DNA of 64,000 bases from Lysinibacillus xylanilyticus (GTDB taxonomy: Bacteria; Bacillota; Bacilli; Bacillales_A; Planococcaceae), in contig NZ_LFXJ01000003.1 in the NCBI RefSeq assembly GCF_001183605.1, positions 1 to 64,000 on the forward strand, written 5' to 3'. Below, piece by piece: positions 49,495 to 57,852 of the stretch. The notes below the pieces were generated by a model. The model saw only the letters and a list, made by a program, of their open reading frames with translations. It did not search any database and had not been told where the DNA came from. A program made the translations under genes and the position numbers. The first letter of the stretch is position 1. Every line of letters begins with the position of its first letter.

Positions 49495-50640
49495 TTATTT
49501 TTTTCTCGTTGCTATTAAGCCTGCATAATAGTCCATAAATAAACGGCGTCTGCCTCCACTTACGATGATGCGTATTACATGAATAGCAATAATCATCGTT
49601 AGAATAAAGTTCGCTATAAATGCTAGCAATGTAATGACAATTTGCAGCACATAAAATGGTGAATCCATATCTAATTGGATATGGCCTAGCGTTGTTATAA
49701 TCTTCGATGTACATACTACCACGAGAATGGCAATACAACGGCGCCATGATTGACTTACAATACTTTTGCCGTTTTCACTTACCATTGTAAAGCGCATAAA
49801 CTTCATCCCTAATGTTGCACCGTTTGTAAAGCTTGGAACAACACCAAATAGCAACATATATAATGCAATTTTCACTAAAAACTCGAACATACCACTATAT
49901 CCTGTTACAGCATCAATTATGAATAAAATGAACTGTGCGATAATTAAATCTATTGCTAGTGCTAACAAAATTGATAATGGCTTGACGATATCTTTTTCGA
50001 CCATCTCTGCTGCTTTAGCCGCCACCTCTTCATGAGAAGGAAACAGCGCCCACACAACGGGAGCTAAAAAGAACCCTAATAGTGCACCAACACTGTTAAG
50101 CATTAAATCATCCACATCAAAAATTCGATACGCACAATTAAAGATGCCATAAATCCCTGTAAATTGGGTTACCTCATAAAACAATGTTAACAAAAAGCTA
50201 AATAGAAATGCACGCTTCCAGTACTCCCTTTTTTTAAGAAAATAACGCAAGTATACACCAAATGGCATGAGCAGTAAGAAATTATAGAACGCCTGGAAAA
50301 AAGCAGCCTTTTTCGGTATATACATCCATGTTGATGGATCCGTCAGAACAATCCTACTATCCTTTAAAATATCAGTGACAAATTGAAAAGGATGTAAATT
50401 ATAATGGACTGTATCTGGGGCTTGCAAAGAGCAAGTATCACGTGTTTCCGGGAAAGGCAGTAAAACTAGGCATAATGCCGATAAAAAGTAAAAAATAAAT
50501 GAGAACATAATAATGGTTTTGGATACAGATAAATAGCCATATTTCCGATACGTATAAATTAGCCAAGGTACAAATAGTACAAAGGATGAGAAAATTGTTA
50601 TTAAAAAAGCAACCATAATAGAATGTGTATAAACTGACAT
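49495..50640 (-). CDS. VanZ-like membrane protein with C-terminal RDD domain
   Basis: A 381-residue membrane protein. The first half (about 1-190) has the VanZ pattern (LVLLPFPET, NLHPFQFVTDIL, NFLLLMPFGVYLRYF, FDVDDLMLNSVGALLGF) with four or five segments. The second half (about 210-365) is an RDD domain (NGATLGMKFMRFTMVSENGK). VanZ in enterococci gives low-level teicoplanin resistance, but most homologs are uncharacterised. It is the first gene of a probable unit with the flavoprotein and peroxidase. Confidence 0.85.
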   Translation of the reverse strand: MSVYTHSIMVAFLITIFSSFVLFVPWLIYTYRKYGYLSVSKTIIMFSFIFYFLSALCLVLLPFPETRDTCSLQAPDTVHYNLHPFQFVTDILKDSRIVLTDPSTWMYIPKKAAFFQAFYNFLLLMPFGVYLRYFLKKREYWKRAFLFSFLLTLFYEVTQFTGIYGIFNCAYRIFDVDDLMLNSVGALLGFFLAPVVWALFPSHEEVAAKAAEMVEKDIVKPLSILLALAIDLIIAQFILFIIDAVTGYSGMFEFLVKIALYMLLFGVVPSFTNGATLGMKFMRFTMVSENGKSIVSQSWRRCIAILVVVCTSKIITTLGHIQLDMDSPFYVLQIVITLLAFIANFILTMIIAIHVIRIIVSGGRRRLFMDYYAGLIATRKK

Positions 50641-50676
50641 ACAACACCTCTTCGTTTAAAAATCGGCTTTCAACAT

Positions 50677-50805
50677 AACGTGGGGTTGATTTCCGTTCCA
50701 GCTGGGGCTTTCCTGGGGGCGTCCGATGAGCCGCTTCGCTTCGCTGCAGGGTCTCATCTGTGACGCTAATCCCCAAGGAGTCGCCCAGCCTCCACTCCAA
50801 TCAAC
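50677..50805 (+). repeat. Type A element, well-preserved short copy
   Basis: It has the clearest termini of the family: GTTGATT with GCTGGG at the left, and CGCCCAGC with AATCAAC at the right, which pair as imperfect inverted repeats. The interior holds GGCGTCCGATGAGCCGC and GGGTCTCATCTGTGACGC, shared with the copies at 32717 and 60971. Confidence 0.8.
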
Positions 50806-50961
50806 TATATACAAGCATACGTTTTAAAAATATTATCCCTAACTTTTAATGATAAATTTAAAAATCCCCGTTTTATTTAAGTCTTAAGCTTAGTCTAACA
50901 CTTCAACACAACACGAATATTTCACCAATCTTAAATAATTCTTAATTAGTGATGTAACGAT

Positions 50962-51253
50962 CAATTATGCCTCGGCATAATTGCGTCCGGAATCGGCTTT
51001 GTGCTTAGGCCTGCAGATGTTTTTTGTGCGAAAGCGTAGCGGCAGCAACAGGATGAAGGTCAGTTAGTCGTTATCGCAAGGATGCGATGATTTTAGGCTA
51101 ACATCCTTTACTAACTCCTTTCCGATACTGTGACATCCGCCGGAGGCTTTAGGCCAAAACGATGTTGGTCACTCAGTCGTTGCCACAGGACGTGGCGTTC
51201 TTAGACTGAGTTCCTCTATTTCAGCGAATGTTTGGACATCTGCTGAAATAAGT
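50962..51253 (-). repeat. Type B hairpin element, copy 2
   Basis: It opens with the hairpin AATTATGC/GCATAATT (50963-50982), then a D core, a nested module with outer GTTAG/CTAAC and inner ATCGC/GCGAT (51063-51102), CCGCCGG, a GATGTTGG half-hairpin, and a module with outer CTCAGTC/GACTGAG and inner GCCAC/GTGGC (51172-51210). It ends TGCTGAAATAAGTTAA. It lies 3' of the small acidic protein gene. Confidence 0.85.
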
Positions 51254-51339
51254 TAAAATTCCGCGTTGACTCCCAGGAGACAAACAAGAGTACACCAATG
51301 TAGCTCTTGCCTGCTCACGGAAAGAAAAGCGGAATTTTA
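51254..51339. other. Long stem-loop between type B element and small acidic protein gene
   Basis: Outer 11-base arms TAAAATTCCGC (51254-51264) and GCGGAATTTTA (51329-51339) enclose a second hairpin, CAAGAG/CTCTTG, with TACA/TGTA inside. It could be a terminator-like 3' structure of the acidic protein gene or part of the mobile repeat. Confidence 0.6.
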
Positions 51340-51389
51340 TCAAATAAGAAAATATTAATTTTTGTTGGAAAGGCTTTTACGCGATCATA

Positions 51390-51677
51390 CTATGCTTTTG
51401 CGATTTCCTCTTTGCAGAATGCTAAAATCTCTTCTAGCTCTTCATCCTCTAATGCAAAATCTAAATATTCACCTTTTGCTTTTTCCATGATGAAGTAATT
51501 TAAAATAACTGGCTCTTCGCCTTTTTCGGCGATTAGTACACGAATTTCAATTCCTGCTTCGTGATAAAGCTCATCTTCTTCATCAATATCTACATCTAAA
51601 ATAAATTCGTAACGCTTACCTTCAATAATGTTTGTTGGATCTAAAATTTCTTCCATTGAGAATTGTGTAATTTCCAT
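51390..51677 (-). CDS. Small acidic protein (DUF6509-like)
   Basis: A 95-residue, strongly acidic cytoplasmic protein (EITQFSMEEILDP start, DVDIDEEDELYHE centre, FALEDEELEEILAFC end). It resembles small Bacillaceae proteins grouped as DUF6509; this is from memory and the function is unknown. AAGGAGAT precedes the ATG. It is monocistronic, with a large stem-loop and then a type B element behind it. Confidence 0.65.
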   Translation of the reverse strand: MEITQFSMEEILDPTNIIEGKRYEFILDVDIDEEDELYHEAGIEIRVLIAEKGEEPVILNYFIMEKAKGEYLDFALEDEELEEILAFCKEEIAKA

Positions 51678-51846
51678 TGTACGATCTCCTTTAAGTTAAC
51701 CTGTTCATACTATATATTAAATCAAATTCAGCATTGGTCAAATAGAAAACTCGTATACACTTGAAAGTAATTATGCCACAATAAAATGGACCTAGTTGAG
51801 AGACGCGATTCTCTTAAGAATACTCTACATAAAGGAGGTTTTTTTC

Positions 51847-53031
51847 TTGAAAGATCTACTATATTATCAAGATGTTACGCTACGTGAATTTAATGCAACA
51901 ATTGTCAATAAAGGAACCGATATAGATGGCCGTAACTACGTGGTGCTATCAAATACTGCTTTTTATCCAACTGGAGGTGGACAACCTCATGACACGGGTA
52001 CTTTAAATGATATCGAGGTCATTGATGTTGAGAAAATTAATAATGAAATTCGACATTATATTCAAGGTGACTCTTCAAGTTTAGCTGGAGTAGTGCATGG
52101 TAAATTGAACTGGCAACGACGATTTGATCATATGCAGCAACATGCAGGTCAACATATTTTAACAGCGGCCTTTGTCGAGCTTTTTGATGCACCAACTGTT
52201 AGCTTCCATTTGGGCACTGAGCAGGTCACAATTGATATTGCCGTAGACAGCCTAACTGAAGAACAGCTTGTGGCTGCGGAAGCCCGTGCAAATGAAATTA
52301 TTCTAGAGAATCGTCCAATTGACACGAAATGGATTAAAGAAGAAGAGCTTGAGAACTATAGCCTTCGTAAAGAGGTAGCCGTCACAGGAGATATTCGACT
52401 TGTTATTATTCCTGATTTTGATTACAACGGCTGTGGCGGTACGCATCCAATATCTACAGGACAAGTAAGTGCAATAAAAATCCTTGGCACCGAAAAAATG
52501 AAGGGCAATATTCGTGTCTCCTTTGTCTGTGGTCACAGAGTTTTAGCGGAGCTTGCAATGCGAAAGAAAGTATTAGCTGATGTTGCAAGACAATTAAGTG
52601 TACCTGAAACTGAAGCAGCTTCAGCACTTACAAAAGTCTTAACAACACAGAAAAATACAGAAAAAGCACTCGCGGCAGCAAAAGAGGAACTACTAAATTA
52701 TGAAGCAAAAGCGTTAGTTTCTAGTAAAGAACGTATTATTACTGCAGCCTTTACTCAGCGTTCTATGCAAGAGCTTCAAAAATTAGCAAGAACTATTGTC
52801 GCAGAGCAGACCGAATCTATCGTATTACTCGTTTCAGAAAATGAAGACAAGCTTCAGTTTGTCGCGGCACGTGGTGCAAAAGTTGAGAAAAGTATGAAGG
52901 ACATTGCTGCAAAAGCACTTCCACTCGTTAATGGAAAAGGCGGTGGCAGTGATCAGATGGTACAAGGCGGTGGCGAGCGTATTATCTCTACCGAGCAACT
53001 ATTTGAAGCTGTGCAAGAAGTACTTAACTAA
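51847..53031 (+). CDS. Alanyl-tRNA editing protein (AlaX-type, with DHHA1 tail)
   Basis: A 394-residue free-standing trans-editing protein that should hydrolyse mischarged Ser- or Gly-tRNA(Ala). The zinc-site motifs are HMQQHAGQHIL and CGGTHPISTG. The N-terminal AlaRS-like beta domain (LSNTAFYPTGGGQPHDTG) and a C-terminal DHHA1-like domain (NGKGGGSDQMVQGGG) complete an AlaX-L arrangement. The start is TTG at 51847 with AAAGGAGG upstream; a longer in-frame ATG reading lacks a ribosome site. It is monocistronic with a strong terminator. Confidence 0.9.
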   Translation: MKDLLYYQDVTLREFNATIVNKGTDIDGRNYVVLSNTAFYPTGGGQPHDTGTLNDIEVIDVEKINNEIRHYIQGDSSSLAGVVHGKLNWQRRFDHMQQHAGQHILTAAFVELFDAPTVSFHLGTEQVTIDIAVDSLTEEQLVAAEARANEIILENRPIDTKWIKEEELENYSLRKEVAVTGDIRLVIIPDFDYNGCGGTHPISTGQVSAIKILGTEKMKGNIRVSFVCGHRVLAELAMRKKVLADVARQLSVPETEAASALTKVLTTQKNTEKALAAAKEELLNYEAKALVSSKERIITAAFTQRSMQELQKLARTIVAEQTESIVLLVSENEDKLQFVAARGAKVEKSMKDIAAKALPLVNGKGGGSDQMVQGGGERIISTEQLFEAVQEVLN

Positions 53032-53044
53032 CCTTTTCGATGAT

Positions 53045-53078
53045 AGGAGCTCCCCATTACTTGGGGAGCTCCTTTATT
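53045..53078 (+). terminator. Terminator of the editing-protein gene
   Basis: AGGAGCTCCCC/GGGGAGCTCCT is followed by TTATTT. Confidence 0.85.
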
Positions 53079-53139
53079 TATTTATTTTTGCACATCATCA
53101 CTTGCTGAACATTCTATTGCTACTATCCCCCATCGATGA

Positions 53140-53234
53140 TTATCCACAGACATTCGCTCAGCTGTAGTAATCGATCTCTTAGCATATTTCATTTATCCAC
53201 ACATTACCCACAGATAACACACAACTTATCCACA
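53140..53234 (+). promoter_or_regulatory. Intergenic DnaA-box cluster
   Basis: Perfect TTATCCACA sites lie at 53140-53148, 53193-53201 and 53226-53234, with TTACCCACA at 53204-53212, all on the plus strand within 95 bp. The 140 bases that follow lead to the gluconate-dehydrogenase-like operon. It could titrate DnaA or tie that operon to replication state. No replication gene is nearby, so it is unlikely to be oriC. Confidence 0.65.
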
Positions 53235-53372
53235 ACCATCTCGATTACATCAAGTTGATTCGCCTATTGGATTAAATTAAAAAATTTTCCAGAGATACCT
53301 GATTATAATTTACTTTTTTTGCTGATTATAAAAAATAGAATAGTTTCTATACATTTTGAGGGGAGGATTTCT

Positions 53373-54119
53373 ATGAGTCCTGAAAAAGATATTTCACGTC
53401 GTGATTTTTTAAAAACAACAGGGATCGCAGCAGGTACATTAGTCGGCGGTGGATTAATAGGTGGTCTTGTAGGCTATAACATGCCTGGTAAAGGAACTGC
53501 CACGCTAGAGCATGGTCAGCATGGAACTGCTACCGAAGAGACTGGTTCGCCAAAAGCCAAAATGTTTTTTATGAATCAAAGAGATTTTAATATTTTAGCA
53601 AATGCTACTGAACGTATTTTCCCTGAGGACGATTTAGGTCCAGGGGCAAAGGGCTTAGATGTGCCTTACTTTATTGACTATCAGCTTGCAGGGCAATATG
53701 GCAGTAATTCTAAAGAATATATGCACGGACCATTTGGCGAGGGTGCTCCAACACAAGGTTATCAGAGTCGTTTAACGCGTGCGGAAATTTTTAAGCAAGG
53801 TGTTCAAAAGTTAGAGGCGGAAGCACAGAATCGCTATAAAAAGAGCTTTAACGATATAGATGGTACGCAAATGGATGAAATTTTAACTGCCTTCCAGAAA
53901 GGCGAAGTGCAAATGAGCGGTGTCACATCTGCTTTCTTCTTTAATTTATTACGTGCAGCAACATTAGAAGGTGCTTATTCTGATCCAATATATGGTGGGA
54001 ATCGTAATATGGATGGCTGGCGTATGAAAGGCTTTCCCGGTCATCAAATGGCGTATATTACTCAAATCGAAGATCCGAAATTCCAAAAAATTGAGCCTAA
54101 TTCATTAGGTAGCCACTAA
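53373..54119 (+). CDS. Gluconate 2-dehydrogenase subunit 3-like protein, Tat-exported
   Basis: A 248-residue protein with a canonical twin-arginine signal (SRRDFLKTTGIAAGTLVGGG, arginines 9 and 10) and a mature part matching the small subunit of membrane gluconate dehydrogenase (FNILANATERIFPEDDLGPG, then DVPYFIDYQLAGQYG). It should accompany the flavoprotein subunit across the membrane. The start is ATG at 53373 after GAGGGGAGGA; a longer reading would hide the signal. It is first of four genes with the flavoprotein, tatA and tatC. Confidence 0.9.
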   Translation: MSPEKDISRRDFLKTTGIAAGTLVGGGLIGGLVGYNMPGKGTATLEHGQHGTATEETGSPKAKMFFMNQRDFNILANATERIFPEDDLGPGAKGLDVPYFIDYQLAGQYGSNSKEYMHGPFGEGAPTQGYQSRLTRAEIFKQGVQKLEAEAQNRYKKSFNDIDGTQMDEILTAFQKGEVQMSGVTSAFFFNLLRAATLEGAYSDPIYGGNRNMDGWRMKGFPGHQMAYITQIEDPKFQKIEPNSLGSH

Positions 54120-54137
54120 TATTAGGGGGTTAGAAAA

Positions 54138-55850
54138 ATGGCAAAAACATTACCAATTGTAGACGTTGTAACAGTCGGGGTAGGTTGGACCGGCGGTATT
54201 GTCGCGGCAGAGTGTTCGAAGGCTGGCTTAAAGGTCGTTGGTCTAGAGCGCGGACAAAAGCGTGGCACAGAAGATTATCTGACTATCCATGACGAGTATC
54301 GTTATGCAATTCGTTACGATATAATGCAAAATCTTTCTAAGGAAACAGTAAGCTTCCGTAATAATCGCAATATGAAAGCATTGCCTATGCGTCAGCTCGG
54401 TTCTTTTTTACTTGGTGAAGGGCTTGGCGGCTCTGGTACACACTGGAACGGTATGACGTATCGCTTTTTACCATATGATTTTCAAATTAAAACATTGACA
54501 GACAAACGATATGGTGCGAATAAGCTTGGACCTGATTATTTAATACAAGATTGGGGATTAACATACGATGAACTTGAGCCCTATTTCGACAAGTTCGAAA
54601 AAACGGCAGGTATTTCTGGAGACGATAAAAATCCATTTAGTGGAAAACGCTCAAATCCTTATCCGACTGGGCCTATGAAAATGACACCGATGCTTACGCA
54701 ATTTGAAACAGCTACAAAAAAATTAAAATTATCACCTTACATGGTTCCTTCTGCTAACTTATCAGAAGTTTATAAGAACCCTGACGGTGAAACGATTAAT
54801 GCTTGTCAATATTGCGGCTTCTGCGAACGCTTCGGCTGTGAATATGGCGCCAAATCATCTGCAGAGGTTACTGTTGTTCCAACTGCATTAAAAACAGGTA
54901 ACTTTGACTTACGCTACAATTCCAATGTTGTTGAAATCTTAAAGAAAGGCAATAAAGTAACTGGTGTCCGATACATTGATACGATATCTGGTGAAGAATT
55001 TATTCAACCAGCTAATGCTGTCGTTCTTACTAGTTATGTCTTTAATAATGCCAAACTATTAATGGTATCTAACATTGGAGAACGTTATGATCCAGCTACT
55101 GGAAAAGGGACACTTGGAAGAAACTATTGCTATCAAATACTACCTGGAGCAGCAGGTTTCTTCGATGAGCAGTATAACACCTTTATGGGTGCAGGTTCAC
55201 TCGGTGTGAGTTTAGATGACTATAATGGCGATAATTTTGACCATAGCGACTTAGATTTTATTCACGGTGGAAGTATAGCTCTAACACAAACAGGTGCGCG
55301 CCCTATCGGCTCGAACCCAACACCTCCTGATACGCCAACATGGGGATCAGAATTTAAAAAGCAATCTATTCATTACTATACACGTTCATTCGGGATTGGT
55401 GCACAGGGTGCTTCGATGCCACATAAAGAAAATTATTTGTCTCTTGATTCTACGTATAAGGATGCTTATGGCTTACCTCTTATACAGTTAACGTATAACT
55501 TTACGGATCAGGATCGCGCACTTCATAAATATATTTCAGCACGTGCGGCTGACATTATGAAAGAAATGGGCGCCAAAACTGTTGTCCCTAATGCTGAAAT
55601 TACTGATTACAATATTGTACCGTATCAAACAACCCATAATACAGGCGGAACGGTTATGAGCTTAAAGCCTGAGGACGGCGTTGTGAATAACTACATGCAG
55701 CATTGGAATGCAGAAAACCTTTTTGCTGTGAGCGCCGGAAACTTTGCACACAATAGTGGCTATAATCCAACTGGTACGTTAGGGGCACTAGCCTATCGCT
55801 GTGCAGAGGGTGTTGTGAAATATAGCAAATCAGGTGGTTCCTTAGTATAA
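54138..55850 (+). CDS. GMC oxidoreductase (gluconate 2-dehydrogenase flavoprotein-like)
   Basis: A 570-residue FAD enzyme. The nucleotide loop VGVGWTGGIVAAECSKAGLK and the C-terminal GMC segment (NPTGTLGALAYRCAEGV) are intact, and a cysteine-rich stretch CQYCGFCERFGCEYG near residue 225 is typical of the gluconate/sorbitol dehydrogenase branch. It has no signal of its own, so it would ride through Tat with the small subunit. No cytochrome c subunit gene follows, so the electron acceptor is unclear. The true sugar or alcohol substrate is not shown by the sequence. Confidence 0.9.
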   Translation: MAKTLPIVDVVTVGVGWTGGIVAAECSKAGLKVVGLERGQKRGTEDYLTIHDEYRYAIRYDIMQNLSKETVSFRNNRNMKALPMRQLGSFLLGEGLGGSGTHWNGMTYRFLPYDFQIKTLTDKRYGANKLGPDYLIQDWGLTYDELEPYFDKFEKTAGISGDDKNPFSGKRSNPYPTGPMKMTPMLTQFETATKKLKLSPYMVPSANLSEVYKNPDGETINACQYCGFCERFGCEYGAKSSAEVTVVPTALKTGNFDLRYNSNVVEILKKGNKVTGVRYIDTISGEEFIQPANAVVLTSYVFNNAKLLMVSNIGERYDPATGKGTLGRNYCYQILPGAAGFFDEQYNTFMGAGSLGVSLDDYNGDNFDHSDLDFIHGGSIALTQTGARPIGSNPTPPDTPTWGSEFKKQSIHYYTRSFGIGAQGASMPHKENYLSLDSTYKDAYGLPLIQLTYNFTDQDRALHKYISARAADIMKEMGAKTVVPNAEITDYNIVPYQTTHNTGGTVMSLKPEDGVVNNYMQHWNAENLFAVSAGNFAHNSGYNPTGTLGALAYRCAEGVVKYSKSGGSLV

Positions 55851-55928
55851 CTTCTTTCAGCGGGTGTCACGGAATTATACCAAGGCAAAATTGATATACT
55901 AAAAATTTCATTAAAAGGAGGCAAGATT

Positions 55929-56132
55929 ATGGGAGGTCTTGGAGCAATTGGATTACCAGGGTTAATCATCATTTTAGTAATTGTTTTAATCGTGTTTGGT
56001 CCAAAAAAATTGCCTGAAATCGGCGGTGCAGTCGGTAAAACATTTGCAGAGTTTAAAAAGTCCACGAAGGGGCTTATTGATGATGAAGATGATTCAACGA
56101 AAAAAGAAAATAAAAAATCTGACGCTTCGTAG
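55929..56132 (+). CDS. tatA: Sec-independent translocase protein TatA
   Basis: A 67-residue protein with one membrane segment ([20 protein letters not shown]), the FGPKKLPE hinge, an amphipathic helix and a charged tail. It forms the Tat pore with TatC. AAGGAGG precedes the ATG. It follows the flavoprotein gene by 78 bases and precedes tatC by 11, arguing that this Tat pair is dedicated to the neighbouring substrate, as phoD-tatAd-tatCd is in B. subtilis. Confidence 0.95.
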   Translation: MGGLGAIGLPGLIIILVIVLIVFGPKKLPEIGGAVGKTFAEFKKSTKGLIDDEDDSTKKENKKSDAS

Positions 56133-56143
56133 GAGGTTTTCCT

Positions 56144-56989
56144 ATGGATCCATATGAAGAAGGAAAAAGAGAATATTTAAGTCCACTTGATAAGAAAGAA
56201 GCTGAGCCTCTCACACCTGTAGAGGCTTTTGTTGAAGTTCCAGTAGAGACAATTGAACAGGATGTGGTAGTTCATGAGCCTCTTTTCCCAATTGCATCAT
56301 TACTTGAACATCTTACTGAACTGAGAAAACAAATTATTAAAGGGCTTTTCGTATTTATTTTATTTTTTATTATCGTATTCTCTACTATTAATATTTGGTT
56401 TCCTTATGTAACTCGAGGACATTCACTAATTATTTTAGGGCCTTTAGAGGTTGTGAAGTTTTACATGACCATTTCCACAACACTAGCATTCGGGCTATCT
56501 ATGCCCTTTTTAGTTCATTTTTTGTGGAGCTTCGTAAAGCCAGGTTTAAAAGAAGAAGAAAGCCGTTTCCTCGGTCTTTATGCACCTGTCATGCTTGTAC
56601 TCTTTTTATTAGGCGTAGCATTCGGTTATTTTATTGTTAATCCACTCAGCTACGCATTTTTAGTAAGTGTAGGAGCAACTAATTTTGATGTTATGGTTTC
56701 AGCAAATGAATACATGCATTTTTTAGTGATGACAACTATACCACTCGGACTACTCTTTGAATTACCAATTGTAGCCCTCTTTTTATCGTCTATTGGTGTA
56801 CTAACGGCTGAATCCATGAAAAAAATACGAGGCTGGTCTTATATTGGGATGGGGGTTGGTTCTGCTGTAATTACACCACCCGATTTTATTAGCCAGTTAC
56901 TCGTCTTAATTCCAATGATTATTTTATATGAAATAAGTATCTATCTTGTTAAACGTATAGAGCGTAAACAAATAGAAAGCACTGCGTAG
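56144..56989 (+). CDS. tatC: Sec-independent translocase protein TatC
   Basis: A 281-residue receptor of the Tat pathway with six membrane segments. Family marks are LLEHLTELRKQIIKG, FLVHFLWSFVKPGLKEEE and the TPPDFISQLL stretch. An unusual acidic extension of about 50 residues precedes the first conserved region; typical TatC starts almost directly at the HLxELRxR motif. AGGAGGT lies before the ATG. It pairs with TatA to export the twin-arginine protein encoded upstream. Confidence 0.95.
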   Translation: MDPYEEGKREYLSPLDKKEAEPLTPVEAFVEVPVETIEQDVVVHEPLFPIASLLEHLTELRKQIIKGLFVFILFFIIVFSTINIWFPYVTRGHSLIILGPLEVVKFYMTISTTLAFGLSMPFLVHFLWSFVKPGLKEEESRFLGLYAPVMLVLFLLGVAFGYFIVNPLSYAFLVSVGATNFDVMVSANEYMHFLVMTTIPLGLLFELPIVALFLSSIGVLTAESMKKIRGWSYIGMGVGSAVITPPDFISQLLVLIPMIILYEISIYLVKRIERKQIESTA

Positions 56990-57013
56990 CAAAGACGCAG
57001 TGCTTTATTTTTT
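56976..57013. terminator. Bidirectional terminator between tatC and the phosphoesterase gene
   Basis: AAAGCACTGCGT pairs with ACGCAGTGCTTT and is followed by ATTTTTT. It overlaps the tatC stop codon. Confidence 0.82.
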
Positions 57014-57826
57014 CTTTAATTCCATTACAACAATCTCTGGTGGATTAAAAATTCGAATAGGTACTGTACTATTACCTAATCCTCGACTAACGGCCATTGT
57101 CGTTGTTCCTTCCTCAAAAACGCCAGCCGTATATTTTGGAAGTATTCCCTGTCCTCGTGCGAAAAGACCACCAAAACCAGGAATTCGAACTTGTCCGCCA
57201 TGTGCATGTCCTGCAAATACTAAATCAATTCCAAAATCCACGTACGTATTAAACACTTCTGGTCGATGCGCTAGTAAAATCGTTAATATATTTGGTGGAA
57301 CATTTTCAGTTGCTATCTTTAGCATTTCCTTTGTTGTTCTACCCGATAACGGATCTTCTATGCCAACAATCGCCAAGCGCTCCCCGTCGCGCTCAATGAC
57401 GGTCGATTCATTGGACAATACATGTACACCTAACGATGATAGCTCCTCATAAATTACATTCACTTTATTCGTCGCTACTTCATGGTTCCCTAGTACATAA
57501 TAGACATCCGCTAATTTAACTAATCCTCTAGCAGCCTGCAAGCTTCGCTCCAAATCATAACGATTACTATCAACTAAATCACCTGTAATAAAAATCAGGT
57601 CAGGATTTGTTGCTTTCACCTTTGCTATGAGCTTCTCTTGCTGTTCACCAAAGAGAGCATCCTGTAAATCTGATATTTGTGTAATGCGTAGCCCATCAAA
57701 GCTGGCAGGCACTTTTTCTGACTCGAATTCATACTTGCTTACGACCAGCCAATGATTGTTTACGTACAAAAAAATGACTATAAAAACAAGAAAAAAAGCT
57801 ACATATAATAATTTTTTCAATCGCAA
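57005..57826 (-). CDS. Membrane-anchored metallophosphoesterase
   Basis: A 273-residue calcineurin-like phosphoesterase with an N-terminal membrane anchor (about 5-23). The metal motifs GDLVDS, GNHEV and GHAHGGQ are complete, but the first motif reads ISDLQD, with Gln in place of the usual His of DxH. It resembles the YkuE-like group of outward-facing enzymes. The substrate is unknown. It is monocistronic and converges on tatC. Confidence 0.88.
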   Translation of the reverse strand: MRLKKLLYVAFFLVFIVIFLYVNNHWLVVSKYEFESEKVPASFDGLRITQISDLQDALFGEQQEKLIAKVKATNPDLIFITGDLVDSNRYDLERSLQAARGLVKLADVYYVLGNHEVATNKVNVIYEELSSLGVHVLSNESTVIERDGERLAIVGIEDPLSGRTTKEMLKIATENVPPNILTILLAHRPEVFNTYVDFGIDLVFAGHAHGGQVRIPGFGGLFARGQGILPKYTAGVFEEGTTTMAVSRGLGNSTVPIRIFNPPEIVVMELKKK

Positions 57827-57852
57827 TCGCTCACCCTAGGCTACTTATTCAT

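Noticed and set aside
53140-53234. Chromosomal replication origin
   Set aside because: Only four DnaA boxes, no AT-rich unwinding element recognised, and no dnaA, dnaN or rpmH nearby.
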